The notes under the pieces were generated by a model. The model was not told where the DNA came from, searched no databases, and worked only from the letters and a program-made list of their open reading frames with translations. A program made the translations under genes and the position numbers. A DNA stretch of 64,000 nucleotides from Pseudomonadota bacterium. GTDB lineage: Bacteria; Pseudomonadota; Gammaproteobacteria; Burkholderiales; Rhodocyclaceae. The DNA is taken from contig JAGTRS010000020.1 in NCBI GenBank assembly GCA_018262195.1, positions 1-64,000 of the forward strand, written 5' to 3'. Positions 47,758 through 57,419 of the stretch are shown here, piece after piece (position 1 is the first letter of the stretch; each line of letters begins with the position of its first letter).

Positions 47758-49200
47758 CTACATCAAGAACAGCGTCGCCAATCCGAGGAAGATGAAGAAT
47801 CCACCAGAGTCGGTCAGCGCAGTAATCATGACCGAACCGCCAACCGCAGGGTCGGCACCAAATTTCTGGCGCAGCAGCGGGATGCCAACACCCGCCGAAG
47901 CAGCCAGCAGCAGGTTCAAAGTCATCGCCGAAGTCATCACGAAACCGAGCTGGGCGCTACCATAGAGCCACCAGGCAGCAATGCCTAGCAAGCTGCCCCA
48001 GATCAGGCCGTTGATCGTCGCCACCCCGAGTTCCTTGCGCAGCAAGCGGCGCATGGCGTCGGGCTGGACTTGCCCCATGGCGATGGCACGGACGATCATC
48101 GTGATCGTCTGATTACCGGAATTGCCACCGATACCCGCGACAATCGGCATCAAGGCGGCCAGGGCAACCAGTTTTTCGATGGAGTCCTCGAAAGCACCAA
48201 TCACCCGCGAGGCGACGAATGCAGTCACGAGATTGACCGCCAGCCAGGCCCAGCGGTTTTTCACCGAATCCCAGACGGAAGCGAAAATATCTTCTTCCTC
48301 TTTCAGGCCGGCCTGCGCCAGCTGCTCGCTGTCAGCTTCTTCGCGGATGAAGTCCACCACCGCATTGACGGTGACGCGGCCAACCAGCTTGCCCTCGGGA
48401 TCAAGCACCGGCGCCGAGACCAGATCGTAACGTTCGAACGCCTTGGCAGCCTCTTCAGCCAGGTCATCGGGCTCGAATTCGACGAAATCGGTCTGCATCA
48501 GGCTGCCAACTTCGACCTCGACCTCATTGACCAGCAGGATGTTCAGGGGCAGCACCCCGGTCAGGTGCTCATTGCGATCAACAACGAATAACTGGTCAGT
48601 ATGATCTGGCAGTTCGTCAAAACGACGGAGATATCGCAAAACGACTTCCAGCGACACATCCTCACGTACGGTGACCATGTCGAAATCCATGATCGAACCG
48701 ACCGACTCCTCAGGATAGGACATCGCGGCGCGCAACTGCTCGCGCTCTTCGATGGTCAAACCACGGAAAACATCGTCGATAACGCCCTGTGGCAGGTCGG
48801 GCGCAAGGTCGGCCAGTTCGTCGGCATCCAGCGTTTCGGCGGCAGCGACCAGCTCGGTCCGCTCCATCGAATCGATCAGCGTTTCCCGAACCGCATCCGA
48901 GACTTCGAGAAGGATTTCGCCTTCGAGCTCGGGATTGACCAGTTCCCAGACGATCAGACGTTCATCGGTGGGCAGCGCTTCGAGGACGTAGGCGATATCC
49001 GCCGGGTGCATCGGCTCAAGTCTGGCCTGCAGCTCATTCAGATGCTGCTTGTGGACAATGTCCTCAACCAGATCGTGGCGCGGTCCTTCCTGCCGGTGCA
49101 CCAAATCCTCGACCAGCTTGTGCCGGGCGAGCAGGGTTTGCACCTCGGCGAGGCGCTCCTGCAAGTCTTCGGTATCGGTCAGCTGGGATTCTTCGCTCAT
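47758..49200 (-). CDS. mgtE: Magnesium transporter MgtE
   Basis: The ATG at 49200 (MSEESQLTDTEDLQERL) gives 480 residues. An N-terminal superhelical Mg-sensing domain (EPMHPADIAYVLEALP, LPQGVIDDVFRGL) is followed by two CBS domains, and then five membrane helices including RWAWLAVNLVTAFVASRVIG and PIVAGIGGNSGNQTITMIVRA. The IGGNSGNQ motif lines the Mg pore. It stands alone, convergent with sugE and followed upstream by mtgA on the same strand. Confidence 0.95.
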   Translation of the reverse strand: MSEESQLTDTEDLQERLAEVQTLLARHKLVEDLVHRQEGPRHDLVEDIVHKQHLNELQARLEPMHPADIAYVLEALPTDERLIVWELVNPELEGEILLEVSDAVRETLIDSMERTELVAAAETLDADELADLAPDLPQGVIDDVFRGLTIEEREQLRAAMSYPEESVGSIMDFDMVTVREDVSLEVVLRYLRRFDELPDHTDQLFVVDRNEHLTGVLPLNILLVNEVEVEVGSLMQTDFVEFEPDDLAEEAAKAFERYDLVSAPVLDPEGKLVGRVTVNAVVDFIREEADSEQLAQAGLKEEEDIFASVWDSVKNRWAWLAVNLVTAFVASRVIGAFEDSIEKLVALAALMPIVAGIGGNSGNQTITMIVRAIAMGQVQPDAMRRLLRKELGVATINGLIWGSLLGIAAWWLYGSAQLGFVMTSAMTLNLLLAASAGVGIPLLRQKFGADPAVGGSVMITALTDSGGFFIFLGLATLFLM

Positions 49201-49295
49201 GGTGCGGTGCCGCAAAATGGTGGGCCATTTTAGCACCGGGCGAATGACCGGACCCTTACAAAATCACTGAGGAAAACCCGTATTCCGGCGATATT

Positions 49296-49991
49296 TCACG
49301 GAACATCGGCGCCCGGCATTCGGCCGAGAATGATCGCAGTCTTGCGCCCGAGGCCAGGTGCATTGCGATTGCGTTCGTAAAAGCGCGGATTCGGCACCAT
49401 GCCAGCCAGACGTGCCGCCTGCTCCGGACCCAGTTGGGCTGCGCCGACGCTGTAGTAATGACGGGCAGCGGCCTCGGCACCAAAGACCCCGTTGCCCCAC
49501 TCGATCACGTTCAGGTAAACCTCGAAAATCCGCTTTTTGCTCCACAGATTTTCCAGCATCAAGGTGATGATGGCTTCCTCCACCTTGCGGAAATAGGACT
49601 TGGTGGGTGTCAGGAAGAGATTTTTCGCCAGTTGTTGGCTGATGGTCGAACCGCCGGCGACAAAGCGCCCCTTCTTCTGGTTCTTTTCCATCGCTTTCTG
49701 CATGCCTTCCCAGTCGAAGCCTTCATGATCGACGAACTTGGCGTCTTCGGCCGCGATGATGGCGCGCTTCAGATGGATGGAAATTCGCTCGTAAGGCACC
49801 CATTGTTGCTTGAGTTGCGCCCCCGGATTTTTCTGGCGCAATTCAGCCAGGCGGATTTCCATGAAGCGTGTTTCACCGGGATTGACCCAACCCCACAGCA
49901 AAACCCAGCCAAGCAGCCATAACTGCCAGACGAGAAACAGACCGACCAGCCCGAGCAACAACCATTTCAGCCAGCGGCCGAGGGTTTTCAT
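49296..49991 (-). CDS. mtgA: Monofunctional peptidoglycan glycosyltransferase MtgA
   Basis: A 231-residue GT51 enzyme with one N-terminal membrane anchor ([24 protein letters not shown]). The catalytic glutamate lies in [18 protein letters not shown], followed by [24 protein letters not shown] and the second glutamate in [13 protein letters not shown]. It polymerises lipid II and lacks a transpeptidase domain. It overlaps the aroE stop by four bases, at the end of the uppP-to-mtgA run. Confidence 0.95.
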   Translation of the reverse strand: MKTLGRWLKWLLLGLVGLFLVWQLWLLGWVLLWGWVNPGETRFMEIRLAELRQKNPGAQLKQQWVPYERISIHLKRAIIAAEDAKFVDHEGFDWEGMQKAMEKNQKKGRFVAGGSTISQQLAKNLFLTPTKSYFRKVEEAIITLMLENLWSKKRIFEVYLNVIEWGNGVFGAEAAARHYYSVGAAQLGPEQAARLAGMVPNPRFYERNRNAPGLGRKTAIILGRMPGADVP

Positions 49992-50812
49992 GCGGCCAGC
50001 TTGGCTCGCAGATCTGCCAGCACCTCTTCAGTGGTCGGGCGTACGCCGCGCCAGACAAAGAATGCTTCCGCCGCCTGCTCGACCAGCATGCCGAGGCCAT
50101 CGGCCCGTGTTGCCGCCCCCTGCACCCGAGCCAGCGTCAGAAACGGCGTTTCACCTTTGCCGTACATCATGTCGTAAGCCAGACTGCCCGGCGCAAAGAT
50201 ACCGGCAGGCAGAGGCAGGCTTTCGCCGGAAAGGCTTGCTGAAGTAGCGTTAATGACCAAATCGAAGCATTTGCCGTCAATTTCTGCAAAATTCCCAGCC
50301 CCCAGCAAGGCGACATCGGCAAATGCCTGCGCCAACGCGACCGCCTTGTCGGCACTGCGGTTGGCAATAAACAGCGAAGCCGGTTTTTCGGCCAACAAAG
50401 GCGCAATTACTCCGCGCGAAGCGCCACCGGCACCAAGCAATAGAATGCGCTTGCCGGCCAGCGGAAAATCGAGGTTTTGCGTAATGTCGCGAACCAGCCC
50501 TGCGCCGTCCGTGTTGTCGCCAAAAATCTCAGAGCCGTTGAAAGCCAGGGTATTGACCGCCCCGGCCCGCGCTGCGCGATCAGACAGGCGGGTCGCCAGG
50601 CGATAGGCTTCTTCCTTGAACGGCACAGTGACATTTGCCCCCTTGCCACCCGCCGCAACAAATTCTGAAACCGCTTGCGGGAAGCCATCAACCGGTGCCA
50701 GACGAGCTTCGTAGACAAGATCCTGCGCAGTCAGGGCAGCAAAAGCGGCATGAATGGCCGGCGATCTGGAATGGGCAATCGGATTGCCGAAGACGCAGTA
50801 CAAGTCGCTCAT
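49988..50812 (-). CDS. aroE: Shikimate dehydrogenase
   Basis: A 274-residue enzyme reducing 3-dehydroshikimate in aromatic amino-acid synthesis. The shikimate site is [15 protein letters not shown] and the catalytic lysine is in [14 protein letters not shown]; the NADP loop is [16 protein letters not shown], followed by NRSADKA and [13 protein letters not shown]. It overlaps its neighbours by four bases on both sides (tonB gene and mtgA). Confidence 0.96.
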   Translation of the reverse strand: MSDLYCVFGNPIAHSRSPAIHAAFAALTAQDLVYEARLAPVDGFPQAVSEFVAAGGKGANVTVPFKEEAYRLATRLSDRAARAGAVNTLAFNGSEIFGDNTDGAGLVRDITQNLDFPLAGKRILLLGAGGASRGVIAPLLAEKPASLFIANRSADKAVALAQAFADVALLGAGNFAEIDGKCFDLVINATSASLSGESLPLPAGIFAPGSLAYDMMYGKGETPFLTLARVQGAATRADGLGMLVEQAAEAFFVWRGVRPTTEEVLADLRAKLAA

Positions 50813-51699
50813 TTGGTGGCTGTATTCAAGGCATCGCCCTGGGTGAAATACCAGGTACGGGCAAAGGACAGCACGGTCGCGCCACCCAGCGCCTGCTGAG
50901 GAATGGCACCAAAAGGGGCCGACATTCGGAGAATGCGCAGGGCAGCCTGATCAAGCACCTTGTGACCGGAGGAACGTGAAATCTCCGCGTTATACAGGCT
51001 ACCGTCCTCGGCGCGCAGTTCAACAAAGATCACCACCGCACCGTAGAGCTTGCCACGTGCCTCGGCTGGATAATTCAGCGTGCCGATCCGTTCGATTTTC
51101 TGCTTCCACCCATCCAGATAGGCTGCCAAGCCATATTCTTCAGTGCGTGCCCCGACAAATTTCTTGCGCGGCCGCTTGCTGTATTCGTCCGCCGTCTTGC
51201 TGATCTCGCCCTCCAGCCGCGCCATCGCGCGGGCTGATTCGGCAAGGTCGAGACCGCTGACACTGGGCACCGGCGAGGGCTGCTCGCTGGCCGTTTTTGC
51301 TGCAGCCACATTGCGCAGACTCTTGGCCTGAGTCAGCAGTTTTTGCTGGGCGCTCTCCAGCTCCTGAACGCGGCGCTGCATCTGCTGGATGGAATCGCCT
51401 TCAGTCTGCTGATGCGTTGGCGGCAGCGGCGTCTTGGCCCGACGGTTTTCGTCGGTATTACCACCACCATCGAGATTCGCTTGCGCCAGCGCCTGAGCAT
51501 CTGTCGGCTTGCGCGCCGATTTGGCGTTGACCAGGATGATGTCCATGGCCTTTTCACGAAAGGCCTTGGAAGCATCGGGAAACTTGAATTCCAGCGCGAG
51601 CAGAACTGCATGAATCAATAGCGAAATACCAAGCGCGATCCACAGACGGCGGTCTTGCTTCGCCGCCGGCACTTTTCGCAGCTTGGCCGCCTTCTTCAC
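50809..51699 (-). CDS. TonB-family energy transducer
   Basis: A 296-residue protein with one N-terminal membrane anchor ([21 protein letters not shown]), a Gln/Lys-rich coiled-coil periplasmic stretch ([25 protein letters not shown]) and a C-terminal TonB domain ([49 protein letters not shown]). It would couple the proton-motive force to outer-membrane receptors, but no exbB/exbD lies nearby. It overlaps the RNase II gene and aroE by four bases each. Confidence 0.9.
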   Translation of the reverse strand: MKKAAKLRKVPAAKQDRRLWIALGISLLIHAVLLALEFKFPDASKAFREKAMDIILVNAKSARKPTDAQALAQANLDGGGNTDENRRAKTPLPPTHQQTEGDSIQQMQRRVQELESAQQKLLTQAKSLRNVAAAKTASEQPSPVPSVSGLDLAESARAMARLEGEISKTADEYSKRPRKKFVGARTEEYGLAAYLDGWKQKIERIGTLNYPAEARGKLYGAVVIFVELRAEDGSLYNAEISRSSGHKVLDQAALRILRMSAPFGAIPQQALGGATVLSFARTWYFTQGDALNTATK

Positions 51700-53609
51700 G
51701 CGCCCTCTCCTTCTTCGGCTTCCTCCACGGCTTCCGCAGCGTCGCTTTCGCCAAGCAGATTGAGGAAACGGCAGGTTAGCTCCGGCGCCAGCAAATCAAT
51801 GCTTTCCACGGCGAGACGAATGCGCTGCCCCGGCAACAGATCAGATGGAATCGACGGCACACGCAACAGCACGGGCAAATGATCGAGCTTGACGCTCTGC
51901 TCGCGGCGCACGGTAGCGTCGATTTCGGTCATTTGATGCTGTTGAATCCAGCGCAGACACCAGTAACGCTCCATCTGGCGCTGAAAATCGGCATAGGCGG
52001 CGTAAGTCAGCTCAAAATCGCGCATGGCGCCGAACAACTCAGCCGATTTTTGGGCGAAAGCCGGTGTTTCGCCCTTCAGACAGGCAATTAGCTGCCATTG
52101 ATTGACCATATCGCAGTAACGGCGCAGCGGCGAGGTCATCCAGGCGTATTGCGGCACGCCAAGGCCTTCGTGTGGCAATGGCGAGGTGGTCATCCGGACC
52201 TTGCCCTGCGTCTGCGCCCGGTACAGGCAGGCGATGTTCTTCTCGGCGAGCAGGCCGCCCCAGGTCGAGTTGGCAACGATCATCAACTCGGCGACCAGCT
52301 TGTCGAGCGGACTGCCGCGCTTGCGCTCGGAAATCCCGACCGTACAGTTATCCGGATCGGCCAGATCGCCGACGATCTCGAAGTTGTAGTCGTTGATACC
52401 CTGCATGGCCGAGGGCTTGCCGCGCCGGCCTTCGCAGGCGTTGGCGAAGTGCCAGAGGTGCACCAGTTCGTCCTTGAACGGCTGGTCGGGCAGCGGGCCA
52501 TTGATGGTTTCGGCGTTGAACCACGGTTCTATTTCGTGGTGGCGCAGGTTGGCGGCGATATGTACCATTTCCAGCCGAGATTCGTGGCTGAGGATTTCCA
52601 GCGAGTCGTTAACCGTCAGGTAGAGCGACACAGCCGGGCAATCCACCCCACCGGCCAGTGTGTAGTTTTGCACCACGGCGTCAGGCAGCATGGTGATCTT
52701 GTTGCCGGGCATATAGACCGTGGACAGCCGGGCGCGAGCAACACCATCGAGCGGCGATCCGTGCTCGATGGCCAGCCCCGGCGCAGCGATGTGAATGCCG
52801 ATGCGCGAACCGATGCCAGGCAGTTTGACGACGGACAGCGCGTCGTCGATTTCAGTGGTATTGGCGTCGTCGATCGAGAAGGCACGGACGTCGGCACGCG
52901 GCAGATCACGCGGCAATTTCGGCGCCTCAAGGGCGGGAAAGGCCACGCCCTTGGGGAACTGTTCATGCAGAAAGCGGCGGTAATGCAGAAAGTAGGGCGA
53001 CTTGATGGCACCGCACTTGAAAAGCATTTGCGCCGCCGTCAGGCCGGTTTCGGCGCAGGCGGTTTCGAAGGCCTTGGTTTCCGGCTTGTTGCGGTCCGGT
53101 GCGTAGAGCAAGGCATCGGTCATGGCGCCGATTTCCGGCGGCAGACGGAATTCTCTCAGCTCACCAATCCAGCCTTCCATCGTGAGCGCTTGCTGACGCT
53201 TTTTTTCAAGACTGGCCAGAGCAGCTGCGAGAATGTCGGCAGGCGCTTTACGGAAGCGGCCCTTGCCTTTGCGGTGGAAATAGACGGGCGCGGCGTGCAG
53301 GGCAAGCAGCACCGCCGTCGCTTCGATCGGCGCGGGTTCGTGTCCGTAGTAATCACGGGCAAAATCAAGAAACGAAAACTCGCCATCGTTGACGCACTCC
53401 CACAGGAATTCAGCTTCGATTTCTTCGGCCAGCGGCGTGGCCTGGTCAAGCAAGGCAGCCGCGGAGGGCTTTTCAAAGCGCAACAATACCGTTGCGGCCT
53501 TGATCTTGCTGCGCTTGCCGGTAGGCATTTCGACCTGCAACGAGCTGTCGTTGTCGGCCATGATGCTGCCGGCCTTAAAGCCGCCATCTTCTTCAAACAA
53601 TACGTTCAT
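51696..53609 (-). CDS. RNase II-family (RNB domain) exoribonuclease
   Basis: The ATG at 53609 (MNVLFEEDGGFKAGSI) gives 637 residues; the longer track frame reads into the yqiA-like gene. The RNB catalytic block is RAFSIDDANTTEIDDALSV with its cluster of aspartates, followed by GIHIAAPGLAIEHGSPLDGVAR, and APQYAWMTSPLRRYCD-like VPQYAWMTSPLRRYCDMVNQ. N-terminal cold-shock-like and C-terminal S1-like regions are weak. It degrades single-stranded RNA 3' to 5'. It is coupled to the TonB gene by an ATGA overlap. Confidence 0.92.
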   Translation of the reverse strand: MNVLFEEDGGFKAGSIMADNDSSLQVEMPTGKRSKIKAATVLLRFEKPSAAALLDQATPLAEEIEAEFLWECVNDGEFSFLDFARDYYGHEPAPIEATAVLLALHAAPVYFHRKGKGRFRKAPADILAAALASLEKKRQQALTMEGWIGELREFRLPPEIGAMTDALLYAPDRNKPETKAFETACAETGLTAAQMLFKCGAIKSPYFLHYRRFLHEQFPKGVAFPALEAPKLPRDLPRADVRAFSIDDANTTEIDDALSVVKLPGIGSRIGIHIAAPGLAIEHGSPLDGVARARLSTVYMPGNKITMLPDAVVQNYTLAGGVDCPAVSLYLTVNDSLEILSHESRLEMVHIAANLRHHEIEPWFNAETINGPLPDQPFKDELVHLWHFANACEGRRGKPSAMQGINDYNFEIVGDLADPDNCTVGISERKRGSPLDKLVAELMIVANSTWGGLLAEKNIACLYRAQTQGKVRMTTSPLPHEGLGVPQYAWMTSPLRRYCDMVNQWQLIACLKGETPAFAQKSAELFGAMRDFELTYAAYADFQRQMERYWCLRWIQQHQMTEIDATVRREQSVKLDHLPVLLRVPSIPSDLLPGQRIRLAVESIDLLAPELTCRFLNLLGESDAAEAVEEAEEGEGA

Positions 53610-53616
53610 CGACGGA

Positions 53617-54186
53617 TTATAGCCCAGCGTATTCAATGATTTGCGGCACAAAGTCGGGAAACTTCGTGAAGCTGTGATCGCCGCCCGGCAGGACGGTTTG
53701 CCGACAGCCGGCGTAGAAGGCCTGCGCCTGACGGTAATCCAGCACTTCGTCTCCCTCCTCGACCAGCAGCCAGTAACGCCCCGGCGTCGGCCTGGCAACC
53801 TGCTCGAGCAACTGGGCGGCGTGTGCTTTGGTGAAGGTAAATTGCTCCCCAGTATGGAAATTGGCGTGATCGCCGACAAACTTTTCCAAATCGAGGCTGG
53901 CGCTCACCGCCGGGTTGATCAGTACGGCGTTCAGGCTAAACTTTTCGGCCAGATGATTGGCGTAATGCCCGCCCAGCGAACTGCCGATCAATGTCACCGG
54001 CCTGGCGGCCTGTTCGATCAGGCGGCTGACACTGGCCACCGCTTCATCGGGTACCCACGACAGTTGCGGGCAGACGAACTGCGCCGCCATGCCGCGCCGC
54101 GCCATCTCTTCGCCCAGCAACTGCGATTTCCACGAGGCCGGCGACGAGCAGAAGCCGTGCAGGTAAATGATCAGTGGGCGGTCCAT
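53617..54186 (-). CDS. YqiA-like alpha/beta-hydrolase esterase
   Basis: The ATG at 54186 ([16 protein letters not shown]) overlaps the uppP 3' end by 16 bases and gives 189 residues. The serine nucleophile is in [15 protein letters not shown], the acid is probably in [15 protein letters not shown], and the histidine is in [11 protein letters not shown]. This is the UPF0227/YqiA type of small esterase; the substrate is unknown. Confidence 0.88.
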   Translation of the reverse strand: MDRPLIIYLHGFCSSPASWKSQLLGEEMARRGMAAQFVCPQLSWVPDEAVASVSRLIEQAARPVTLIGSSLGGHYANHLAEKFSLNAVLINPAVSASLDLEKFVGDHANFHTGEQFTFTKAHAAQLLEQVARPTPGRYWLLVEEGDEVLDYRQAQAFYAGCRQTVLPGGDHSFTKFPDFVPQIIEYAGL

Positions 54187-54995
54187 TGCACCCAGCCGAA
54201 GTGGGCGGTCATCAGGACGACAATGCCGAAGACGATGCGATACCACGCGAAGGGCGTGAAATCGTGGCTGGAAATAAAGCGCAGCAGCCAGCGAACACAA
54301 AGAAAGGCCGAAATGAAAGCGGAAATGAAGCCGACCACCCACATGCCGATATCGTCGGCGCTGAGCAGGGCACGCTCCTTGTAGAGCTGATAGACAGTTG
54401 CCGCGCCCAGCGTCGGGATGGCGAGGAAGAAGGAGAACTCGGTCGCCGCCTTGCGCGACAGGCCGAACAGCAGGCCGCCGATGATCGTCGCGCCGGAACG
54501 CGAGGTGCCGGGAATCAGCGCCACGGCCTGGGCGAAGCCCATTTTCAGGGCATCGAGCAGGGTCATTTCCTCGACCGTCTGGACGCGAATGGTGTGCTTG
54601 CGCTTTTCGGCCCACAGGATGACGAAGGCGCCGAGAATGAAAGTCGTCGCTACAGCAATCGGGTTGAACAGATTGGCCTTGATTGCCTTGCCGAAAGCCA
54701 GCCCGAGGATGGCCAGCGGCAGGAAAGCGACGAACAGGTTGAGGATGAATTTCTGTGCCGCCTTGTCGCTGAAGGCGCCACGCGCCACGACGAGCAGACG
54801 TTCGCGATACTCCCAGACGACGGCCAGAATGGCGCCGGACTGGATGACGATCTCGAACAATTTGCCGCGATCATCGTTGAAATCCAGCAGATCGCCGGCC
54901 AGAATCAGGTGGCCGGTCGAGGAAATCGGCAGGAATTCGGTCAGGCCTTCGACGATGCCGAGGATGAGGGCTTTGAGGAGAAGAATCGGGTCCAT
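54171..54995 (-). CDS. uppP: Undecaprenyl-diphosphatase UppP (BacA)
   Basis: A 274-residue polytopic membrane phosphatase recycling the lipid carrier of peptidoglycan. The signature motifs are [17 protein letters not shown] near the N-terminus and [15 protein letters not shown] near residue 165. It is the first gene of the uppP, yqiA-like, RNase II, tonB, aroE, mtgA run, so two envelope-synthesis genes bracket it. Confidence 0.96.
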   Translation of the reverse strand: MDPILLLKALILGIVEGLTEFLPISSTGHLILAGDLLDFNDDRGKLFEIVIQSGAILAVVWEYRERLLVVARGAFSDKAAQKFILNLFVAFLPLAILGLAFGKAIKANLFNPIAVATTFILGAFVILWAEKRKHTIRVQTVEEMTLLDALKMGFAQAVALIPGTSRSGATIIGGLLFGLSRKAATEFSFFLAIPTLGAATVYQLYKERALLSADDIGMWVVGFISAFISAFLCVRWLLRFISSHDFTPFAWYRIVFGIVVLMTAHFGWVQWTAH

Positions 54996-55040
54996 GGCGT
55001 GCGGCCTGTGCTTTTACCAAGTTGGGGAGGCCGCATTCTA

Positions 55041-55316
55041 CTATCCCGGATGTGTCAAAACTTCGAGTTCGGCCAGCCAATTCAGCGCATGCTCGCGGGA
55101 TAAGCCGCACATCTCGGCCGACGCTTGCAGGCCAGCACAGCAATCCGGGCGCTCCGGACTATTGAAAATAAGGCAACGAAATTCGCCATCGAGATGCTGA
55201 CAAGGCAACCCCGCCGGCTTGTTGAGCGAACTGATCGACGGCGCAATACAGCAGGCGCCGCAATTGGGGCGGCAGGCCATCGGCGACGGAACGGCGGGGC
55301 AAAGCTTTTCGGGCAT
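55041..55316 (-). CDS. YkgJ-family cysteine-cluster protein
   Basis: A 91-residue protein with eight cysteines, including [15 protein letters not shown], the UPF0153/YkgJ zinc- or iron-sulfur-binding pattern, and later [13 protein letters not shown] and PDCCAGLQ. The function is unknown. It is 45 bases upstream of uppP on the same strand. Confidence 0.86.
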   Translation of the reverse strand: MPEKLCPAVPSPMACRPNCGACCIAPSISSLNKPAGLPCQHLDGEFRCLIFNSPERPDCCAGLQASAEMCGLSREHALNWLAELEVLTHPG

Positions 55317-55376
55317 GCCCGATTCTCGCAGATTCGGCTTATCCGTTCGGCGCCAATGAACTCCATGGTCACTCAG

Positions 55377-55418
55377 GCTTGCTACGGTCTACCGTAAAAA
55401 ACAGCCAAAAATGAAATG
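55377..55418. repeat. Dispersed short repeat, copy 1
   Basis: GCTTGCTACGGTCTACCGTA... reads on the plus strand and matches copy 2 (56167-56208) at most positions over 42 bases, and copy 3 (60759-60793, inverted) over about 35. This copy contains ACGGT-CT-ACCGT and a T-rich stretch on the minus strand, next to the spy1 terminator. Confidence 0.8.
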
Positions 55419-55436
55419 GGGGCCTTCCGCCCCCAT
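55416..55436 (-). terminator. Terminator after spy1
   Basis: ATGGGGGC-GGAAG-GCCCCCAT on the minus strand forms an 8-bp stem followed by TTCATTTTTGG, 17 bases after the stop codon of the Spy-family gene. Part of the T-rich tail comes from repeat copy 1. Confidence 0.8.
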
Positions 55437-55452
55437 GCTTCAAAAACCCTGA

Positions 55453-56001
55453 TCAACGACCGGTCGGCTTGGCAGCATCAACCGCCGCCCCGCCGCGCGG
55501 ACCATCGCCACGAACGCGCGGTCCTCGCTCGGTCGGCTTCATTTCCGACAGTTGCTTGCGCTGCTCCGGCGTCAGCACCTCAAACACCTGACGATCCGCC
55601 TTGGCCCGCGCCAGCGTCATTTCCGACATCGCCTTGGCCGCCTCGTCAGCCAGACCGCGCGCCTTGGCTTCGCTGTAATCTGCCGCCGAAGTCAGCGCCC
55701 GCAGATCGGTTTCGGCCTTGCGCAACGCCTTGGCCTTGTCGCGCATCACCGGCGCTTGGGCATGCATGATCTCGAACACTTTATCCTGCTGCGCCTCGGT
55801 CAGGTTCAAGGCGCGCAGATGCGGCGGCATCATGTTGCCACCCATCATGTGGTGGCCGGCGCCGCCATGCGCCTCCATGCCGCAGCCGGCATGACCACTG
55901 TGACCGCCAAAAGCCGCCGCGGAAAGCGGAATGGCCAAAGCCACGCTGGCGGCGATCAGGAAACGTTTGATATTGGTATTGGTATTGGGGGTAGTTTTCA
56001 T
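55453..56001 (-). CDS. Spy/CpxP-family periplasmic protein 1, His/Met-rich
   Basis: A 182-residue protein with a signal peptide (RFLIAASVALAIPLSAAAF). The mature N-terminus is His/Met/Gly-rich (GGHSGHAGCGMEAHGG, GHHMMGGNMMPPH), a likely metal-binding segment. Two LTxxQ-type motifs follow (LNLTEAQQDKVFEIMHAQAP and VLTPEQRKQL), as in Spy and CpxP chaperones and the periplasmic heavy-metal sensors. It is clearly paralogous to the protein at 61136-61627 but has the additional metal-binding head. It has its own promoter region with three GTAAA half-sites. An AATACC-type hexanucleotide repeat encodes NTNTN before the signal peptide. Confidence 0.88.
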   Translation of the reverse strand: MKTTPNTNTNIKRFLIAASVALAIPLSAAAFGGHSGHAGCGMEAHGGAGHHMMGGNMMPPHLRALNLTEAQQDKVFEIMHAQAPVMRDKAKALRKAETDLRALTSAADYSEAKARGLADEAAKAMSEMTLARAKADRQVFEVLTPEQRKQLSEMKPTERGPRVRGDGPRGGAAVDAAKPTGR

Positions 56002-56046
56002 CTCTTCATCCTCTTGTTCAAATTAGCCGGCCCAAGCGGGCCAAGC

Positions 56047-56112
56047 GACAGGACGAATACTCCCCCGAGAGCCTGTAAAGGTGGGTGACAGGGCTGTAAA
56101 TGAAAGTAAATG
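56047..56112 (-). promoter_or_regulatory. Promoter/operator of spy1 with CpxR-like box
   Basis: On the plus strand GTAAA occurs at 56075-56079, 56096-56100 and 56106-56110; the last two form GTAAA-N5-GTAAA, the published CpxR consensus, and the first is 21 bases (two helical turns) away. On the minus strand, CCTTTA and TATTCG 16 bases apart could be -35/-10 elements. The 66-base block matches 61670-61735 at about 52 positions without gaps, by hand alignment. Confidence 0.7.
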
Positions 56113-56166
56113 GCGTAACTGGACGCAAAACCTTTGGTGCCGGCGATGAAAAGCAGGAACAACCGG

Positions 56167-56208
56167 GCTTGCTACGGTCAACCGGAAAAACCGGCCAAAA
56201 ATGAAACC
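56167..56208. repeat. Dispersed short repeat, copy 2
   Basis: GCTTGCTACGGTCAACCGGA... on the plus strand, ending three bases from the macB permease stop codon. It contains CCGG-AAAAA-CCGG. Confidence 0.8.
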
Positions 56209-56210
56209 GC

Positions 56211-57419
56211 CTACTCGTGCCGCAGCGCCTCAATCGGGTCGAGTTGCGCCGCCCGGCGCGCCGGCACATAGCCGAAAATCACGCCGATCGCTGCCGAGAA
56301 GCCAAAGGCCGTCAGGTTGATGGCCGGGTTGAACATAAAAGGAATGTGCATCAGCGACGACAGCCCGAGGCAGGCGACAAAAGCCAGCGCCACGCCGACC
56401 AGCCCGCCGCAGGCGGAGAGGACGACGGCTTCGATCAGGAATTGCCAGAGCACCTCGTTTTCCAGCGCGCCGATGGCCAGCCGGATGCCGATTTCCCGCG
56501 TTCGCTCGGTGACCGACACCAGCATGATGTTCATGATGCCTATGCCGCCGACGAGCAGGCTGACGGCGGCCACCGCGCCGAGCAGCGCGGTCATCGTGCC
56601 GATGGTGCCGGAGAGCGTTTCGGCGATCTGTTTGGTGTCCATCACGTTGAAATTGTCGTCGGCGTTCTCGGCCAGCTTGCGCCGTTCGCGCAGCAGGCTA
56701 CGCAGTTGGGCGATGGCGACGGTCGCGTCGGTGCCGTCCTTGAGCGAGACCATGACACTGCTGATGTCGAGCGTGCCGGTGAGCCTGCGTTGCGCGGTGC
56801 GCAGCGGCATCAGCACCGCGTCGTCCTGGTCCTGGCCCATGCCGCCCTGGCCCTTGGCGACGAGCAGGCCGATCACCTCGCAGTCGAAGGTCTTGACGCG
56901 GATGCTGCTGCCGACCGGATTGCCGGCGCCGAACAGCTCCTTCCTGACGGTATTGCCGATCACGCAGACGGCCTTGCCGGCGCGTTCCTCGTCATCGGTG
57001 AACTGCCGCCCGGCGGCGATTTTCCTGTTGCCGGCGATGAAATAGTCGTTGCTCGTGCCGCTCACCGTCGACGACCAGTTCTGCGTGCCGGCGACCAGCG
57101 TTACGGGGCTGCCGACGACGGGCGCCACGGCCTTGAGGCCATTGACCTGTTGCTGGATGGCCTCGATGTCGGCGATCTTGAATTTCGGCGCGCCGGCACT
57201 GTCGCGCCCCGGACCAAGGCGCTGGCCGGGCATGACCATGAGCAGGTTGCTGCCGAGGCTGGCAATCTGGTCGGAAACCATCTTCGTGGCGCCGTTGCCC
57301 AGCGTCACCATGGTGATCACCGCGCCGACGCCGATGACGATGCCGAGCACGGTCAGGAAAGAGCGCAGCAGGTTGCGGCGAATCTCGCGCAGGGCGAGCA
57401 GGAGTGCGTTGAGGATCAT
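56211..57419 (-). CDS. macB: MacB-type ABC transporter permease
   Basis: The ATG at 57419 (MILNALLLALREIRRNL) overlaps the ATPase stop as ATGA and gives 402 residues; the track frame to 57854 runs through the ATPase gene. It has the MacB/FtsX fold: TM1 (FLTVLGIVIGVGAVITMVTLG), a large periplasmic domain (GNRKIAAGRQFTDDEERAG), and three C-terminal helices (LLGAVAAVSLLVGGIGIMNIMLVSV, VVLSACGGLVGVALAFVACLG, AIGVIFGYVPARRAAQLDPIEALRHE). Unlike E. coli MacB, the ATPase is a separate protein. Confidence 0.93.
   Translation of the reverse strand: MILNALLLALREIRRNLLRSFLTVLGIVIGVGAVITMVTLGNGATKMVSDQIASLGSNLLMVMPGQRLGPGRDSAGAPKFKIADIEAIQQQVNGLKAVAPVVGSPVTLVAGTQNWSSTVSGTSNDYFIAGNRKIAAGRQFTDDEERAGKAVCVIGNTVRKELFGAGNPVGSSIRVKTFDCEVIGLLVAKGQGGMGQDQDDAVLMPLRTAQRRLTGTLDISSVMVSLKDGTDATVAIAQLRSLLRERRKLAENADDNFNVMDTKQIAETLSGTIGTMTALLGAVAAVSLLVGGIGIMNIMLVSVTERTREIGIRLAIGALENEVLWQFLIEAVVLSACGGLVGVALAFVACLGLSSLMHIPFMFNPAINLTAFGFSAAIGVIFGYVPARRAAQLDPIEALRHE

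Noticed and set aside
52098-53639. 513-residue plus-strand ORF
   Set aside because: Antisense to the RNase II-family gene.
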